Below, in pieces: positions 29,712-40,103 of a DNA stretch of 64,000 nucleotides. Each line of letters starts with the position of its first letter. Positions within the stretch are counted from its first letter, which is position 1. This DNA is from Parietichytrium sp. I65-24A (Eukaryota > Sar > Bigyra > Thraustochytrida > Thraustochytriidae), in the NCBI GenBank assembly GCA_012862575.1, contig BLSF01000017.1, positions 310,001-374,000 of the forward strand, read 5' to 3'. The position numbers were made by a program, and so were the translations under genes. A model generated the notes under the pieces. That model saw only the letters and a program-made list of their open reading frames with translations. It ran no database searches and was not told where the DNA came from.

Positions 29712-30293
29712 ATGTTTGCGTTGGCGCTGAGCAAGAAGGTACAGAGAAATGGAACGAGCGCGTTTCGATTGGCGAGGTTTCAGAATAGCAAGGTTACCTA
29801 TGTGGCTGCAGCTGCGCCGCTCGCTAGCGAGTTCTCTCTCAACAGATTGGATGAGATGGACGCGCGCACGGTTGCTCTGGCGGCTATGGAAAAGATCGGG
29901 CAGCACGTCATTAATCTGTGCGGTGGTGTCAACTTTCGGAAGGATCTTCAGGGGAACTTCATCTGCGAAGCGGTGCTCGAGTCTGACACGTTGAACACCA
30001 TTCTCGGAGTCTCCATCCACGACCTCCTTCACGCTCGCTCTCACAGCTTTTGCCTCTCAGAGATGTGCAGAGTTCGACAACTTGATGTTAACCAGGTGGC
30101 TGTCTCTATTCCCGTGGATGACCAAGTGCATGGTGGATCTATGGCGCTCCAGCGTCTTGCCGCAGAGCTAAGCTTCATGTCCCTAGGATCTCAACCTGCT
30201 TTCTCGCGTGGCATGGCTTTCCCGCGCCGCTCATCGACCTCCGGGCCCGAAGCTGTCAACCCTTTTGACACACCGAGACTCCCTGTGCCATAA
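29712..30293 (+). CDS. Uncharacterised protein with probable mitochondrial presequence
   Basis: ATG 29712 gives 193 residues; a GTG 39 bases upstream is in frame but not used. The first 30 residues are basic, Ser/Ala-rich and almost free of acidic residues (MFALALSKKVQRNGTSAFRL), as in mitochondrial targeting peptides. Residues about 62-105 contain FRKDL and, after an interruption, DTLNTILG, faintly like the FxxDLGxDSLD region of acyl carrier proteins, but the phosphopantetheine Ser is not in the expected place. The C-terminal third is Pro/Ser/Arg-rich. Function not recognised; the ACP-like hint is weak. Confidence 0.55.
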   Translation: MFALALSKKVQRNGTSAFRLARFQNSKVTYVAAAAPLASEFSLNRLDEMDARTVALAAMEKIGQHVINLCGGVNFRKDLQGNFICEAVLESDTLNTILGVSIHDLLHARSHSFCLSEMCRVRQLDVNQVAVSIPVDDQVHGGSMALQRLAAELSFMSLGSQPAFSRGMAFPRRSSTSGPEAVNPFDTPRLPVP

Positions 30294-30984
30294 CTGCAAA
30301 AATCTAACAGAGCCTTTCCCCAGGGCTTGGCAGATTGGCGAGCCCTCAAGAACATTTTGAGCGATAATAATCGGCGCCTCTGTTTTTCTCGTAGCAATTG
30401 AGGTTCCTCCGAGCAGTTCTGATCGCACCGCGAATCTCCCGACCCTTCCGTAAGATAAAATATCCAATGGTTTGTTTCTTGTACAACAGACTCCAATCAC
30501 AAAGCGCCAAACTGCGCCAGTATGTTTCCTCGAGCAAGCATTGCAGACGCCAGGCCGGAGGGACGGAGGTGATGGAGCCCCAAGTTGTACTTTCCGCAGC
30601 ATGCATTGTACCAGGTACGCTTACATGAACGACCCCGTTGACTACAAATATAGACTCTCACAGTCAATCTCCACACTCCAATTCTCGCGCGCACATGCCT
30701 TTACGTGCGCTTTCACACAGTCAATTCTCACATTCGACACTCTTCCGAGCAAGCCGCACCACGTCCGCGCAAGTTGCTACGCCCAACGCAAACAAATCTA
30801 CCAGGTCTAGCACGCCTTTGTCCTACCTTCTCTCGAAACCTCGCTGCAAACGCAGTCCCACTGCTGCGTGCTTGAGTACCCCAGCAGGGCACACAGTTGC
30901 ACATCGCAAAATAGATTCTCGGCACAGGTCCGCTCGGCGTTCAGCGTTCAGCGTTCAGCGTTCAGCGTTCGGCGTTGGGAAAGG
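30294..30984. other. Intergenic, 0.7 kb
   Basis: Promoter side of the heme monooxygenase-MAPR gene. Contains a TCACAGTCAA motif (30658-30667), a variant at about 30716, and the 7-base tandem repeat listed next. Confidence 0.5.
30937..30978 (+). repeat. Tandem repeat GCGTTCA, six units
   Basis: Four exact GCGTTCA units then GCGTTCG and GCGTTGG, ending 6 bases before the ATG at 30985. It lies in the probable 5' UTR. Confidence 0.85.
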
Positions 30985-31764
30985 ATGGGAGCGGGGGAAA
31001 CGCTTGCGGTTTGCGTGACCAACCGCATCCCAGTCGCGGAAGGGCACGAAGAGGAGTTTGAAGACCGCTTCTCGAACAGGATTCATCTGGTGGACAAGGC
31101 CACGGGGTTCCTGCGGAATGAGGTGCACAGGCCGCGGCCGATGAGGTTCTCGCACGAGACCATGCGCTGGGAGCCTGTGCGAGACGAGAAGGCATACTAC
31201 GAGGTGAAGACTTGGTGGAGATCGATGAAGGATTTCGAGGGCTGGACGCGCAGCAAGGAGTTTGCGGAGGCGCACAACAATCTGCCGCCGAAGGAAATGT
31301 TCGCGGGGGCTTCGCATATTCAGGTCAACGAAGTGTTCTTGTCGACGGATCTGATCCAGAAGCGCATTTCCCTGGACGACCTCGCAAAATATTGCGGGGA
31401 AAATGGTCGCCCAATATACATTGCAATCTGTGGCAAAGTATTTGACGTCAGTGAAAGTTCCGGATTTTATGGAGCGGGCGGAGGGTACCATGTCTTCGCT
31501 GGCAAGGATGCGTCCCGCGCGCTTGCGAAGGGACATCTTGATGAAAAGCAAGTCAGTGATCGACCTGGCGACATTTCTGATCTCAGTGCAGTTGAAATGG
31601 AGAAGCTTGAAGGCTGGCTGGACAGGTTTGAGAGTAAATATCCATGTGTAGGGCATTTGGATACCGCGAAGGTGGAGGCGGATACCTTGCAAAAGAGGTC
31701 TGCCAAGCCAATCAAGCAGCCTCGGGCGTACAAGAAAATGGTCACTTTAAAGCCCAAGCTTTAA
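30985..31764 (+). CDS. Fusion of IsdG/HmoA-like ABM heme monooxygenase and MAPR (cytochrome-b5-like) heme-binding domain
   Basis: Predicted soluble heme-handling enzyme, 259 residues from ATG 30985. Residues 6-117 are an ABM ferredoxin-like domain aligning with bacterial IsdG: N13 in VTNRIPV, W78 in WWRSMKDFEGW, and H97 in FAEAHNN fall at the positions of the IsdG catalytic Asn, Trp and His. Residues 127-224 are a MAPR/PGRMC domain: SLDDLAKYCG, IYIAICGKVFDVS, GGGYHVFAGKDASRALAK and the C-terminal WLDRFESKYPCVGHL. Y168 matches the heme-ligating Tyr of PGRMC1. Unlike PGRMC there is no transmembrane helix. Family knowledge: IsdG types cleave heme to release iron; MAPR proteins bind heme. The joint function, heme capture and cleavage, is inference. 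The C-terminal tail is Lys-rich. Confidence 0.85.
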   Translation: MGAGETLAVCVTNRIPVAEGHEEEFEDRFSNRIHLVDKATGFLRNEVHRPRPMRFSHETMRWEPVRDEKAYYEVKTWWRSMKDFEGWTRSKEFAEAHNNLPPKEMFAGASHIQVNEVFLSTDLIQKRISLDDLAKYCGENGRPIYIAICGKVFDVSESSGFYGAGGGYHVFAGKDASRALAKGHLDEKQVSDRPGDISDLSAVEMEKLEGWLDRFESKYPCVGHLDTAKVEADTLQKRSAKPIKQPRAYKKMVTLKPKL

Positions 31765-33913
31765 GCATGATGGTGCTTGTCCAAAACAAGTGATGCGTTT
31801 ATACGTCCACGATCAGTTGCAAAGCAAAACATCAAATTTACTGTAAGAAATGCAATAATACTGAGCTCCTTGTACGCTCTTTCTCCAGTTTGCAAGCTTA
31901 AGTGTCTTTGAAGAGGGGTCGTGCAATTTTCAGGAGACCATAATCAAAACTCTCGCTCAAGATGTTCTTCCTTAACACTTGAGAGAGTGACAACTACTTC
32001 CAGGTCGTGTGTCGAGTCCATCTTTATCTCTCGCTTGGATAGCATTCTCCAGAAGCGAATGTGATCTATCGTTCACGCTGTCATCAATGAATCCTATAAA
32101 AATATATTGTGTACCTTCTGGCGAAGTGATTTGCAAGACCACCATCTTTCTCAGCTTTTCCATTCATTGAACAAAGACCAGAAGAAAGCAATGCTTTAAA
32201 AAAAAAGAAAAGGAAAAGGTAGAAATGTGGGTGTGAAATTAGCATCTTGCGCTTACACTCTTTCATTTAAAAAAAAGTTAGAGAACATAAACAATCGCCG
32301 GCTCGATTAGTACGTTGAGCCTTCTGGTGGCTGGCTCGACCTGCTTGCCTTTCTCATTTGCTCACGGAGATAGCACAAGCAGGTTGCTATGGAGCAGTCG
32401 CGGTTCCAACCAGGCATCTTAGCAACCTGGGATCAAATTGCAAATTAATGGACAAAGAATATCGCAGTTAGCACCCACAGCTTGCCAAGCGCAAATTCAA
32501 GCTCACAATCACCAGCGCTCAACCTACCTTTCCAGACGATTGGTCAACGCCAGACATGTTAATTTTGGTCACGAATTGAATCTGTGGCGGATTCACCGGA
32601 TAGGACTCGTCGCAGTACACACGCAACGTGTAGATTCGGTCACCAAGCGAGGTCTACAACACCGCGCAAACCACCAAGCACCAGTTCACCCGTCAGTTCC
32701 TCGATCCATGTATCCACCCATCAGCCAATCCATCGCCCACAACCCCAACAACAATAGCAACAACTACAACAACAACAACTTCCCAACCTACATTCTGCGG
32801 CCCAATAATCGAAGCGTTCCAAAAAGACAAGCTCATGTCCTCCGGGTCAGCCAGTCCATACGACACAAACCCTGCATGTGGTGCGGGGACACCGCCGCCT
32901 TTCTCCCCCTGCTCCAGCTCTTCCAAGAGCTTGAAGCTCCTCGGGATGATCACTCCAGACATTTCGTTTAGTCCTCTGTCCCCTAAGTCCCCGCAGTTCC
33001 AATAGTAACCACAGTAACCACAGCTACAAGCACGCTAACGACCAACTACGTATGCTACCTTCCCTCTGCGCACGCTGCGCGCACCTTCTGTCTTCTGCTC
33101 AACCGACTTGGCTCCCAACTCAATCATTTATCAATCAATTCATCTGGACATGTATACATCCGCAGCGACCTCCCAGCAGCCGTACTCAAGGAGGTCTCCG
33201 TGACGTGGCTCTCAGCCGATCTGAGCCGCAATTTGCGTCACGGAGACGGAGGTGTTGCGCATTCGTGTGCAGCTAGCTGCTCAGCACTACTACTACGGTG
33301 GTGGGAGGGGTATAGGATTGGGTTAATATATGTTAGTTAGATTGTGATGACTGGTATGCGAAAGGGTAGTGCACGCATGAACCAAACTAACCAAACCCAC
33401 GAGCAGTAACCCTGGTTATGATATCTATAAGAAGTGGTCCTATTGTGCACGTAACCAAATCAATATTACTCGGAGCCAGTGGTTGTAATATTGCACACTA
33501 TCGCGCGATGTAGTCTTCCCCACGCCCTGCAACTCTTAACAGAAACCCTACCCCAATTGCTATCACACTTTCCGGCCGCGAGGACACGCGGCTCTGGTCC
33601 CCGCGCACCACACTAATACCCGCGTAGATCACTTACTGGGGCCCTAGGAGGAACAGCTCTCTGTTCTCGCTCTCTCTGCGGTCTCTGAAATCTCTGAGTT
33701 GTTGGGACTCGGAATTGTTTGTCCAAGTTTGTCTCTGTCTACTTTTGGTGAGCGAAGGAGGGAGATCTGGGGAGCTATATAGATAAAGAGAGAGAGAGAA
33801 AGAGAGAAAGAGAAAGGAAGATAGGAAAACAGCGGTGAAATATCAGAGTGGCGAGGAGGAACTTTCACTTCACAGAGCGGTACGGTAGAGGGTTGTAAAA
33901 GGTTGTGTGAGAG
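31765..33913. other. Intergenic, 2.1 kb
   Basis: No gene recognised; the + strand ORF at 32438-32971 is CAA-rich low complexity without homology. A strong inverted repeat lies at 33194-33247 and a GA-rich run near 33788-33817. Confidence 0.5.
33194..33247. repeat. Inverted repeat with two nested stems
   Basis: Outer arms GTCTCCGTGACG (33194-33205) and CGTCACGGAGAC (33236-33247) pair perfectly over 12 bases. Inner arms CTCAG (33211-33215) and CTGAG (33221-33225) form a second stem. Could be a cruciform, a structured RNA or a remnant of a small mobile element; nothing in the sequence decides. Confidence 0.7.
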
Positions 33914-34456
33914 ATGGCGGCGCTCAACTTGACCGGTGCGTGGGAGCTGGACAAAGAGCGGTCGCAGAGCATGTACCCTCACATGAAGCTGCTGGGCTGC
34001 GACGAGATCGCTGCGTTGGCTTCGGAGAAGCTGAATTTGAAGATGCATGTGATTCAGTCGCCGCTGAAGATGTCTGTGTGGCAGCAGTCGCAGCTGGGGG
34101 TGGTGTACAGGGGGCTGAATATCGGCCAGGACACCACCGAGCAGTCGTCTATGGGAGAGCGCAAGGTGTGGGTTTCGGTGACGGACAAGGAGATGATTGT
34201 GGACACCAAGTTCAAAAACGGGCGACTGCTGGACACAAGGACGCTCGAGTATGACGAGGATAGTGGCGAGTTGCTGTGTACGGTTCTGCAGCTGACGATC
34301 AAAGGCCAGGGCGGCTCGGTCAAGACCATTCGGTACTTTCGCCGGGTGGGCGATCCTGACCCGGAGATTGTAAACATTCCTTTGGAGAACATTGCGACGT
34401 CGGCTGGAGTCCCCCCGGACCCGGCTATGCTGTCCCAGTATAGCCTCTCTGCCTAG
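33914..34456 (+). CDS. Calycin (lipocalin/FABP)-like small ligand-binding protein
   Basis: 180 residues from ATG 33914. GAWELDKERSQSMYPHMKLLGCDEIAAL near the start resembles the FABP opening (G-x-W, then a YM-x-x-LG helix), followed by beta-strand-like alternation: KMSVWQQS, KVWVSVTDKEMIVDTKF, and TLEYDEDSGELLCTVLQLTI, ending in IRYFRR. This fits a ten-strand fatty-acid-binding barrel. It is longer than FABPs (about 130) owing to a Pro-rich C-terminal tail. No signal peptide, so intracellular. The ligand is unknown; lipid binding is inference from weak similarity. Confidence 0.6.
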   Translation: MAALNLTGAWELDKERSQSMYPHMKLLGCDEIAALASEKLNLKMHVIQSPLKMSVWQQSQLGVVYRGLNIGQDTTEQSSMGERKVWVSVTDKEMIVDTKFKNGRLLDTRTLEYDEDSGELLCTVLQLTIKGQGGSVKTIRYFRRVGDPDPEIVNIPLENIATSAGVPPDPAMLSQYSLSA

Positions 34457-34972
34457 ACCTTCGTGGGCTGCAGGGGCGGTTTGGGCGGAAATTTCGGCGG
34501 CATGTAACAAAAACTCTCGAACACGCAGAGACGAACGAGCCTTTTTCGTTGTTTTCGCATTTGTATTCGCAGTGATGTTGTGCGTTGGAAACCACAAGTT
34601 GGAAATTTCAAGAAAACGCGAAACCAATCCTACTACTGTATCTGCATTGCTGGTCGGGCCCAGCAAGTTTCATTGTGCTCTCAAATTCTCGCGTTGTTTG
34701 TTTTTATTTTATATTTCCTTCTCAGCCCAGTTGAAGAAAAACACTTTATAGATTTCCTGTTAGTCTCACACACGAGTGCCGGTACCAGAGAGCCTTTTTT
34801 TATATAGATTTATACTTGTGATAGATCGAAACTGATCGTCATTGCAGAGGCGTTGGCCGAGAAGATTTTGAAACGGAGAAAAACATGAGCAGAAACAGGA
34901 CTGTTTGTGCCGTGTATTTTTGCCAAGGTCTGTTTTCAATAATTACAAATTGCACGAAATGTGTGTTTTAAC
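34457..34972. other. Convergent 3' intergenic segment, 0.5 kb
   Basis: Between the stops of the FABP-like gene and TBC1D31. No other feature seen. Confidence 0.5.
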
Positions 34973-37900
34973 TTAAAATTCCGAAGCAAATCTGGCGGCT
35001 TCTGAGTCCTGTGCACTCTTTCGGAACCTTGCCCGGCGCATTGCATCATCATCACTGTCATGCTTGGAACGAGGGCTCGAAGAAGGTCGTTGAGCAGCTG
35101 AACTACTCTCAGCCTCGCTGCGGATTCTCTCCACTTCCTTGCGAAGCAGCTGAAACCTCTCGCGCTCTTTTTGGACCGCGTCTTCTTGTTGCTTGCGTAC
35201 AGATCTTGCAATTTCGACACGTTCGCGAAGAGTGGATTCTTTCCGTTGCAAATCGGCTTCAAGCATCTGGTCTGCCCGCCTCTGCTCGTCCAATTCAAGT
35301 ATTTGTCGTTGCATTTCCCTTTCTTCCTCGTCCACTTGAGTGCGTGCGGTGCGCATCGCTTTGGCAGTCTCCTCCTCAATCTCTCTCCGAGACTGAGTAG
35401 TCTCTAGCTCGGCAAGCCTGCGATCGCGCTCCATAGCGTCTTGGATGAGCTTGCGACGCTCGTCCATGAGAATTTGCTCACGCTCGGCGCGCAGACTGCC
35501 CGTCCAGTCCTCAAGTTGCTTGGCTACTGCCTCCCGATAAAGCTTCTCCTCCTTAGCACCAAGTCTTTCTGCTTCCATCCGCTTCTCAAACCTCGCTTGT
35601 GCGTCAGCAGCTGTATCTTCTGCAAAATGGCGCAACTCTCGTTTTCTCTCGAGTTCTGCGAACCTGACGTGGGCACTTGACTGTTTATTCAACAAGTTTG
35701 TTTCTAACTGCTGACGCGTCGTGTGCACTTCACGTAGTCGCGCCCTTGTTTCGGCATCATCTAGTTTCATCTCTCTCTCGAGTTTTCGTTTTTCGTCCTC
35801 CATTTTCCACGCCTCTTCTCGCATCTTGAAGTCTAGCTCAGCTTGCTTTCTGAGCAAGTCTGACTGCAGCCGCACAGCTTGCATCTCTTGCTCAATCTCA
35901 CGTTGTGTATGCATCTGTTTGAGTTTCAAATAGGCTTGGGATTCCAAATCTTGCACCTTTTCTTCTTCGGCGCGGCCGTGAAGTTCGTGCTCAAGAACAT
36001 TCGAGCGATGCTCCAGCTCTGTCTCCTGTCGCTTCACCTCAGCTTCCCGAAAGCGAAGCTGTAGGGCAATGTTTTCCCGCGCTAGTTCTTCGAGCTTATC
36101 TACCCGTTCGAGACGACGCAATCGAGTGATGTTTTCGATACGGTCCAATTCGCGAAGCCTTTGTTCATCGAGGTCTGCCATTTTCCGACGGTTATCCGCG
36201 TCAGCGCGAAGGAGGTACTCCTGAAACGTCAAATTCTGCTTCTCGGTCTCTTCCAGCTGCGCTGTCTTACGACGCACTTCTTCGGCGTAGTTCACTTTTT
36301 GCAGCAGCGCCTCTTCTTCTCGCTGGAGCCGCTTTCGCTCCATGGCCTCGTAGTCCACGAGAAAAGTTGGGTACCGCGAGAAAGAAGGGTAAGAGCTCCC
36401 TCTTGGAATTCGATTTTCGGGGGGATGCGCGTCCGTTCGCGAGCTTTTCTTGCCAGATAAGGTTTCGTCACTAAATTTGGCCCAGAAACTTGTGTATTGA
36501 CGGTGGAGCCGGTATGCAGCCTTGATAAAGCGGCGTATGTCGAGAGGATTTTGGCGTCTAAAAAAGTTTTCCAAATCCTGGGTGCGTTTCAATGACATGA
36601 TGGTATTTCGAAAATACCGCAAGTAAGCAACAACAGCCGCTTCTAAAAGCGAGGATGCGTTGTCCAAATCGACAAGAAGATGGTCCCAGAACTTTAGCCA
36701 CTCTTCCTTGGACAAAACCTCACTGAAGAACGACTTTAGCAGCGGCCAGCCATATTTCTCGCTTGGAAAATCCAGGTCTACGAAGAATTTCAGCAAGGTT
36801 GGGTCAGCGATGGACAGCAGCTTTTCGACTCTTGCAAGGGGAAACAATGGCAAGTGTGGGAATGTTTCAAACCAGCTTGGGCATACTTGAAACATGACGG
36901 TCACTATAGCCTCAAACGCAGCGAGCTCATCGGTGCCGAACGCCTTTACGAATGGGAACACAAGCGCCGGAAGATAGGAAACTTGCTCGAACAGCGGGCA
37001 CCAGTGAGCGAGGCTGTGAATGACTCGTTCAAACCTTGCCATGACGGGAGGACTCTTGACTGGATACTTCTCGAAAAGGTTACCCCATGCTTGATGCGCG
37101 CCCTTGCGCACCAAATCAGAATATGCCGAGCTATTTTCTGGGAGTTCGAGCAAAAAGCGCCACACCAGGATACGATACTTGGCCGGAAACTCTCCAAAGT
37201 GTGACACCATCTTACGCAGCTTTTCACGGTTCAAGAGAGAGTCTTTGCTACTTAAACCCTTTGCAAGGCGAATCAGAGGGGGCTCCTCCTCTTCCACGAG
37301 AACACCGCCGGTATGTTGTGGTAACGAACTGTCTTCGTTTGTACCATGGTGCGGACGCTGTCCAGGAGCCTCGGTTTCAAAACGAATTGTTTTCTTCTCC
37401 TCGGAAATTACAGGGCTCGAGTTCGTCGAGCGCGGATCGAAACGAGGCGAGGGAGTTTCCGTTCCTCTTTGTGGAGATTGCTTGGTGGGGGATGGAGTCA
37501 TTGTGGAATTTCCAGCCGAAGATGGTGAGGATGGGGCATCATCTTCGGGGAACTCTGGCTCTGTGTTCAGTGCGCCTGTGGCTTGCGGCTGTTCTGGCTC
37601 AAAGACTGCATAACTAGCAAGAAAAGGCTGCTCTGGCTGCGTATGAACGCCCATCGCCAGCCGTTTCTTTTTTTGGCGCGTGGCATGTTCTTTTGCTGCG
37701 GCCAAATCGTGTATGCGTAACTCGCCATTCGAGAGACAACCTGCAAGCATCTTGCAGTCTGGGAAAGACATCGAAAAGTTTAGGAACGCACCTGCATCGG
37801 AAGAAATTTCCTGTAACACTCTGGCGGTTCCTCCTCCGACAGCCTGAACAATTCGAATGATGCCATCGTCAGCGAGAACAGCTACTGAAAAATTATCGGA

Positions 37901-38755
37901 AAGGAATTCCACCTGAACGATCGCCGTTGCTGAGTCAGGCAGTTGAATGACGCGCAAAAGGGTTTTTGCTCGAAGTTCCCAGACAAAGAGCAAGTTTGCA
38001 GCTGCTCCGCCAACTACAAACCTCGAATCGGGGGACACACAGAAGCAAGTAATCTGCGTCGCGGATCGTCCCACTTTCCGCAGCACTCCCCTTGGTAGGT
38101 TCGCTGGAAGCTTGGGAACAAGCCTCACCATCAGCTCAAACGAAGATGCCCCCCAGCCAAAAATCTCCGAGCTCCGAAAAGCCACCAAAAGCAAGTCTCC
38201 ACGCGGTGCAAACCTCGCCTGCACAATTCCACTGCCTCCTCCTAACCTTTTCGAGCAACGCCAGCTCGCTGTGTCCCATAGCGACAGCCTATCCACCGAC
38301 GCAACAGCGAGCAATCCCCATTGCGGGTGAAATTCCACACTATCTACGACGTGCCGATGGCCTCCATTCAACCATTTAATCGCACCATTCTCATCGCTTC
38401 CGCTCGAAGCGATGTGTTTCACCACGTCAACCACCGCCACCTGTGCGCTCTTCCCGTGCTTGTCCAGCCCTACTGCTAGCTCACCGTTCGCTAGGGCCAC
38501 ACACCTCGGCCGACCTCCAATGCCCAATGGCGTTGCTCTCCGCGAAACTCTTCCATTCTGCACCCAAAACAGCGAACCGCCTTGATCCAACACCGCCAAC
38601 CCATTGCTATTCTCCGCCCTGGGCTGAGGGTACGCGCACTGCACCACAGGCCGACCTGCGTGCGCGCAGCTCACCAGGCCGTCCGCAGAGGATGATGCTA
38701 CTGAGGGCGTACTCGGCCATAGCCGCGTGGCCCGTCCAAGGTCCACGCTCGCCAT
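34973..38755 (-). CDS. TBC1D31: TBC1D31 (WDR67): WD40 plus TBC plus long coiled coil
   Basis: In animals a centriolar-satellite protein that recruits an E3 ligase to control ciliogenesis. From ATG 38755 the protein has 1260 residues; the open frame runs on to a GTG at 39010. Residues about 20-360 are WD40-like (SVEFHPQWGLLAVASVDRLSLWD and later LLFVWEL). After an acidic Pro/Ser linker, the TBC domain covers about 500-720; LLNREKLRKM, GEFPAKYRILVWR, YLPALVFPFVKAFG and GWPLLKSFFSEVLSKEEWLKF parallel the human protein almost residue by residue. The usual Arg and Gln finger motifs of active Rab GAPs are not evident. SRYPTFLVDYEAMER then leads into a coiled coil to about 1230. Order and content match the human protein. 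Confidence 0.93.
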   Translation of the reverse strand: MASVDLGRATRLWPSTPSVASSSADGLVSCAHAGRPVVQCAYPQPRAENSNGLAVLDQGGSLFWVQNGRVSRRATPLGIGGRPRCVALANGELAVGLDKHGKSAQVAVVDVVKHIASSGSDENGAIKWLNGGHRHVVDSVEFHPQWGLLAVASVDRLSLWDTASWRCSKRLGGGSGIVQARFAPRGDLLLVAFRSSEIFGWGASSFELMVRLVPKLPANLPRGVLRKVGRSATQITCFCVSPDSRFVVGGAAANLLFVWELRAKTLLRVIQLPDSATAIVQVEFLSDNFSVAVLADDGIIRIVQAVGGGTARVLQEISSDAGAFLNFSMSFPDCKMLAGCLSNGELRIHDLAAAKEHATRQKKKRLAMGVHTQPEQPFLASYAVFEPEQPQATGALNTEPEFPEDDAPSSPSSAGNSTMTPSPTKQSPQRGTETPSPRFDPRSTNSSPVISEEKKTIRFETEAPGQRPHHGTNEDSSLPQHTGGVLVEEEEPPLIRLAKGLSSKDSLLNREKLRKMVSHFGEFPAKYRILVWRFLLELPENSSAYSDLVRKGAHQAWGNLFEKYPVKSPPVMARFERVIHSLAHWCPLFEQVSYLPALVFPFVKAFGTDELAAFEAIVTVMFQVCPSWFETFPHLPLFPLARVEKLLSIADPTLLKFFVDLDFPSEKYGWPLLKSFFSEVLSKEEWLKFWDHLLVDLDNASSLLEAAVVAYLRYFRNTIMSLKRTQDLENFFRRQNPLDIRRFIKAAYRLHRQYTSFWAKFSDETLSGKKSSRTDAHPPENRIPRGSSYPSFSRYPTFLVDYEAMERKRLQREEEALLQKVNYAEEVRRKTAQLEETEKQNLTFQEYLLRADADNRRKMADLDEQRLRELDRIENITRLRRLERVDKLEELARENIALQLRFREAEVKRQETELEHRSNVLEHELHGRAEEEKVQDLESQAYLKLKQMHTQREIEQEMQAVRLQSDLLRKQAELDFKMREEAWKMEDEKRKLEREMKLDDAETRARLREVHTTRQQLETNLLNKQSSAHVRFAELERKRELRHFAEDTAADAQARFEKRMEAERLGAKEEKLYREAVAKQLEDWTGSLRAEREQILMDERRKLIQDAMERDRRLAELETTQSRREIEEETAKAMRTARTQVDEEEREMQRQILELDEQRRADQMLEADLQRKESTLRERVEIARSVRKQQEDAVQKERERFQLLRKEVERIRSEAESSSAAQRPSSSPRSKHDSDDDAMRRARFRKSAQDSEAARFASEF

Positions 38756-39033
38756 GCTGACCGAGTTGAATCGAATGCCGAAAATGCCCAATGTACAATG
38801 CAATGCACAATGCCTTTGCTCCTCGCCGGGCCTGAGCGAAACTTTAAACTTTGCTTTGAGAATAGAAAAACTTTTGATTAAAACGTCGCGTTGGACGGCT
38901 CTTCCGGGTCCACTTTCGCTGTGCGTTGGACGCCGAAGTGTCCTCGCAAGCGCGGGGTGTGCGCGAAGAGTAACTCTCCGGTTGACTTCCAGTAGGACCC
39001 CCAGAACCACCTGGGCGTTTCACTTTCACTTTC

Positions 39034-39066
39034 ACACACACACACACACACTCTCTCTCTCTCTTT
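39034..39066 (+). repeat. Compound (CA)n(CT)n microsatellite
   Basis: About ten CA units followed by CT units, in the upstream region of TBC1D31. Confidence 0.85.
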
Positions 39067-39641
39067 CCCCACACCTGAGAGGGGTACTCGGACCGTGTTA
39101 CCGTACAACAGTACGCCCTCTTTCACTGTGAGTGACACGAACGACAAGTCTTTTTTTTTAAATTCGACTGTTAATAAGTCACATAACCAATAAACTAGTG
39201 GATCCTGAACCCGGCGATACTAAAAACCTTATAGCACTCCCTACCACTGAAGAAAAAAAGCGTTCCGCAGACATTCTGAGTCCTATTTCTCCTCTTAACG
39301 GAAAGCCTATTTGGCTTTGAATGTGTGGAGGGGGGAAAAAAACAACCCAAAACGAACCAGCTTTGGCACTTTGGCACCCAGCAACACCGTCCCCCTCCGC
39401 ATAGCACTGTTTAAACACCAGGTAAGTCAAACATGGTCCTACTGAGGTATTACCTCATTATCAGCACGTAATAGATCTAGTTTAATAACAACTAGGCGTA
39501 ACTGGGGGCGTATCTGTAAATCTGAAAATACGAATTCACATGCATTGCAAATTTTTTAGAATCACACATGTTCGAAAACTCGATGCAAAACTGGAGACCA
39601 ATTCATTTGGACCCAAATTCCAAATCCAACTCCAATTCCGA

Positions 39642-39692
39642 GTCATTCATTCATTCATTCATTCATTCATTCATTCATTCATTCATTCATTC
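39642..39692 (+). repeat. Microsatellite (TCAT)n, about 13 units
   Basis: Uninterrupted tetranucleotide run. Confidence 0.9.
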
Positions 39693-40054
39693 AAAATTGA
39701 TTCCGAACAACTTGAACTCTTCCGCTCTTGAATTTCGAAAACCAAGCTTTTATCTCACTTATCTCCATGGACAGAGAAAGGGAAAGCGAGAGTAGAAGAA
39801 GAAAGAGAGAGAGAGAGGACAAGTGGTCTTGGTCCAATTGGAGTTGGAGTCATTAGTTATTGGTTGTTGGATTTGTTGGATTTGTTGGAGTTGCGAGGGC
39901 AGTGCAGCGACAGAGAACGCGATCGCAATCATCAAATCTGTCTCTGTGTCTCTGTGTCTCTTTGTCTCTCTGTGCTGTGCTCCGACCTTGAGCTGAAAGA
40001 CCAAAGAGCGATCGCAAAAGTCGAAGAGCTGTGAGTTGCGTAACAGACTCACAA

Positions 40055-40103
40055 ACGTGCACATACGTTCACATACGTTTGCATACGTTCACATACGTTC
40101 ACA
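40055..40103 (+). repeat. Tandem repeat, unit about CATACGTTCA, 4-5 copies
   Basis: Ten-base units ending about 50 bases before the ATG at 40154, so in the probable 5' UTR. Confidence 0.8.

Noticed and set aside
32438-32971. 177-codon ORF in intergenic DNA
   Set aside because: Low-complexity Asn/Gln sequence from CAA repeats and no homology seen; not supported as a gene.
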